Part shown: positions 5,165 to 6,966 of the stretch, in pieces
Position numbering within the stretch: position 1 is the first letter of the stretch
Layout of the letters: each line of letters opens with the position of its first letter
From: Clostridiales bacterium UBA1777
Lineage (GTDB): Bacteria; Bacillota; Clostridia; Oscillospirales; Oscillospiraceae
Assembly: GCA_002315275.1 (NCBI GenBank)
Contig: DCGN01000030.1
Coordinates: 1 to 6,966, forward strand
DNA length: 6,966 nt
Direction of reading: 5' to 3'
Made by a program: the position numbers and the translations under genes
Notes under the pieces: model-generated
Told to the model about the DNA's origin: nothing
The model's database searches: none
Seen by the model: only the letters and a program-made list of their open reading frames with translations

Positions 5165-5869
5165 ATGGAATATAAAAGAGTTCTTTTAAAGATCAGCGGC
5201 GAAGCACTTGCGGCCGAGAAGAAGACGGGATATGACTTCGAGTTCGTTTCCAAAGTCTGCAATACCGTTAAGAAGGCCGTTGAGATGGGCGTTCAGGTCG
5301 GTATAGTTGTCGGCGGCGGAAACTTCTGGCGCGGCGTGAAGGACGGCGCAGGCCATGTCGAGAGAGTCAGCGCGGACAGAATGGGCATGCTTGCCACCGC
5401 TATGAACTGCCTCGCCGTAGCCGATGTATTCAAGCAGCTCGGCGTTCCCGCAAAGGTCATGACGGCTGTTGACATTCAGGGCGTCGGCGAGAGATATGAC
5501 ACCAAGAAGGCCGTAGAGTACCTTGAAAACGGCAACGTCGTGATGTTCGGCTGCGGAACCGGTATGCCCTTCTTCTCCACCGATACAGCCGCGGTTCTCC
5601 GCGCTGCTGAGATCAAGGCGGACGCGATACTTCTCGCAAAGAATATTGACGGCGTATATTCCGCAGATCCCAGAAAGGATGCTTCCGCCGTCAGGTTTGA
5701 TGATATCAGCTATGATGAAGTCCTTGCCCGCCACCTCGCCGTTATGGATACAACGGCAACCAGCCTCGCAATGGACAACAATATCCCGGTCGTCGTGTTT
5801 GCGCTGGCGGATCCCGATAATATTCTGCGCGTTCTCGCAGGCGAGAAGCTCGGAACACTCGTAAAATAA
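5165..5869 (+). CDS. pyrH: UMP kinase (uridylate kinase)
   Basis: Bacterial UMP kinase converts UMP and ATP to UDP and ADP in pyrimidine nucleotide synthesis. It is a cytoplasmic hexamer of the amino acid kinase fold, usually activated by GTP and inhibited by UTP. The 234-residue length is normal. Signatures: KISGEAL at 9-15, VVGGGNFWRG at 48-57, ADRMGMLATAMN at 70-81 (D71 near UMP), GTGMPFFSTDTAA at 131-143, LAKNIDGVYSADP at 157-169, and the C-terminal VMDTTATSLAMDNNIPVVVF at 193-212. One oddity: the family motif GTGNP reads GTGMP, with Met at 134 (ATG codon) where Asn is usual. The start is set by AAGGAG at 5153-5158. It lies 10 nt after the transporter gene and 34 nt before frr, with no terminator between. 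Confidence 0.96.
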   Translation: MEYKRVLLKISGEALAAEKKTGYDFEFVSKVCNTVKKAVEMGVQVGIVVGGGNFWRGVKDGAGHVERVSADRMGMLATAMNCLAVADVFKQLGVPAKVMTAVDIQGVGERYDTKKAVEYLENGNVVMFGCGTGMPFFSTDTAAVLRAAEIKADAILLAKNIDGVYSADPRKDASAVRFDDISYDEVLARHLAVMDTTATSLAMDNNIPVVVFALADPDNILRVLAGEKLGTLVK

Positions 5870-5903
5870 AACATTTTAAAACATATATAGCGGAGGTAAA
5901 ACC

Positions 5904-6455
5904 ATGTCTGACTACAAAGAATTCGAAACCAAGATGCAGAAGGCTTGCGATGCGCTGCAGGCATCCCTTGCAACGATAAGAGCGGGCCGCGCCAATGCCA
6001 ACGTTCTCAACCAGATCCTTGTTGATTACTACGGCGTTCCCACACCCATCAACCAGCTTGGCTCCATAGCAACGCCCGACCCCCGCACGCTGCTTATCCA
6101 GCCTTGGGACGGCTCCGTACTCAAGGGCATTGAGAAGGCAATTCTCGCTTCCGAGCTCGGCATCAACCCCCAGAACGACGGCAGAATGATCCGCCTCGTA
6201 TTCCCTCCCCTCACAGAGGAGCGCCGTAAGGAAATGGTCAAGCAGACCAAAAAGTACGGCGAAGAGGGTAAGGTGGCCATCCGCAACATCCGCAGAGATG
6301 CTATTGAAAAGCTCAAGAAGCAGCAGAAGGCATCCGAGATCACCGAGGATGACTACAAGGTCGCCGAGAAGGACGTTCAGAAGCTGACCGATGACTACAT
6401 CAAGGAGATCGATAAGATCACCTCTCAGAAGGAAAAGGAACTTACGGAGATCTGA
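5904..6455 (+). CDS. frr: Ribosome recycling factor
   Basis: RRF works with EF-G in the cytoplasm to split the post-termination ribosome and release mRNA and tRNA. The 183 residues match the usual 185 or so and show the two-domain plan: helices of domain I at 1-29 and about 105-183, and domain II between them (about 31-103). Conserved blocks are RAGRAN at 26-31, YYGVPTPINQL at 42-52, EKAILASELGINP at 77-89, PPLTEERRKEM at 101-111, VAIRNIRRDA at 124-133 and ISEDD-like ITEDD with DVQKLTD at 146-163. The start ATG has GGAGGT at 5892-5897, six bases upstream. The TGA stop overlaps the uppS ATG by one base (TGATG). Position after pyrH is the common bacterial order. Confidence 0.97.
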   Translation: MSDYKEFETKMQKACDALQASLATIRAGRANANVLNQILVDYYGVPTPINQLGSIATPDPRTLLIQPWDGSVLKGIEKAILASELGINPQNDGRMIRLVFPPLTEERRKEMVKQTKKYGEEGKVAIRNIRRDAIEKLKKQQKASEITEDDYKVAEKDVQKLTDDYIKEIDKITSQKEKELTEI

Positions 6456-6966
6456 TGGCAGATAAAATTAACAATGCGGCGGGGGAGCAGGAGAGATCCG
6501 GTCTGCCCCGCCATATTGCCATAATTATGGATGGCAACGGCCGATGGGCCAAGAAGCGCGGATTGCCGAGAACGGCGGGGCATGCCGTCGGGTCGGAGAC
6601 GTTCCGCCGCATAGCGACCTACTGCAGGGATATCGGCGTTGAGTATCTCACGGTGTATGCGTTTTCGACGGAAAACTGGAAGCGCCCGCCCGAAGAGGTA
6701 AGCACGATAATGCGCCTTTTGGACAAATATCTCAAAGAGGCGATCGACACGATGGAGCGCGACCATATCAGGATGAAGGTTCTCGGCGATGTGGAAGGAC
6801 TCCCTGATGAGCTGCGCCGTGAAATAGCCAAGACAGAGGAAATATCCTCCCGATACGAGGGCTTTCAGGCAAATATCTGCATAAACTACGGCGGAAGAGA
6901 CGAGATAATCCGTGCTGCGCGTAGGTATGCGGAGGAGCTTGCAGACGGTAAGGCCGACGGAGAGCT
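6455..6966 (+). CDS. uppS: Undecaprenyl diphosphate synthase (isoprenyl transferase), 3' partial
   Basis: The cis-prenyltransferase adds isopentenyl units to farnesyl diphosphate to make undecaprenyl diphosphate, the lipid carrier for peptidoglycan and other envelope polymers. The window holds 170 codons and ends mid-gene; full-length enzymes have about 230-255 residues. Visible motifs: HIAIIMDGNGRWAKKRGLPR at 20-39 with the Mg-binding D26, H43 in AGHAVG, the YAFSTENWKRP block at 68-78, and ANICINYGGRDEI at 139-151. The distal RxSGExRLSNF-type motif falls beyond the window. ATG 6455 shares its A with the frr stop (TGATG) and has a GGAG at 6446-6449, so translational coupling with frr is likely. 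The reading frame stays open to the last base. The usual next genes, cdsA and dxr, would be outside the window. Confidence 0.95.
   Translation, partial: MADKINNAAGEQERSGLPRHIAIIMDGNGRWAKKRGLPRTAGHAVGSETFRRIATYCRDIGVEYLTVYAFSTENWKRPPEEVSTIMRLLDKYLKEAIDTMERDHIRMKVLGDVEGLPDELRREIAKTEEISSRYEGFQANICINYGGRDEIIRAARRYAEELADGKADGE

Overview
The window looks like a chromosomal stretch from a low-to-mid GC Gram-positive bacterium, most likely a gut-type Clostridia (Oscillospirales-like) member. This is inferred from strong AGGAGG-type ribosome binding sites, the gene order pyrH-frr-uppS, the F-ATPase order alpha-gamma-beta-epsilon, and a stand-alone E2-like acyltransferase of a kind often annotated in Clostridia. 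The species cannot be named from the sequence alone. Nearly everything coding is conserved housekeeping machinery. I see no mobile element, CRISPR array, tRNA or rRNA.

Left part (1-3023): the end of an F1Fo ATP synthase operon on the plus strand. It holds the 3' part of atpA, complete atpG and atpD (GTG start), and a very short atpC whose product has only the beta-sandwich domain of epsilon and no C-terminal inhibitory helices. The operon closes with a strong hairpin at 2981-3023. T-rich tracts lie on both sides, so it can also terminate the convergent gene to the right.

Middle (3034-4242): a minus-strand gene for a lipoyl-less 2-oxoacid dehydrogenase E2/chloramphenicol acetyltransferase-fold protein, in which the catalytic histidine of the HxxxDG motif is a glutamate. 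It is followed by a 339-nt divergent intergenic region. That region contains two well-formed promoters facing away from each other, both with an extended -10 TGnTAGAAT. Four inverted repeats lie at or between them: a 28-bp dyad over one -35 box, a GC-rich 52-bp element built from two CCGAACGG copies, a long-loop stem, and a short palindrome next to the other -35 box. This is the only part of the window whose structure the genes do not explain, and it is the best candidate for something undescribed.

Right part (4243-6966): a plus-strand operon starting with a ten-helix DMT/EamA-type transporter, followed 10 nt later by pyrH (UMP kinase), then frr (ribosome recycling factor) and uppS (undecaprenyl diphosphate synthase, cut by the window end). 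The last two overlap by one base. In many bacteria rpsB-tsf precede pyrH. Here a transporter with its own promoter takes that place, so an essential nucleotide/translation/cell-wall-lipid operon may be read from the transporter promoter.
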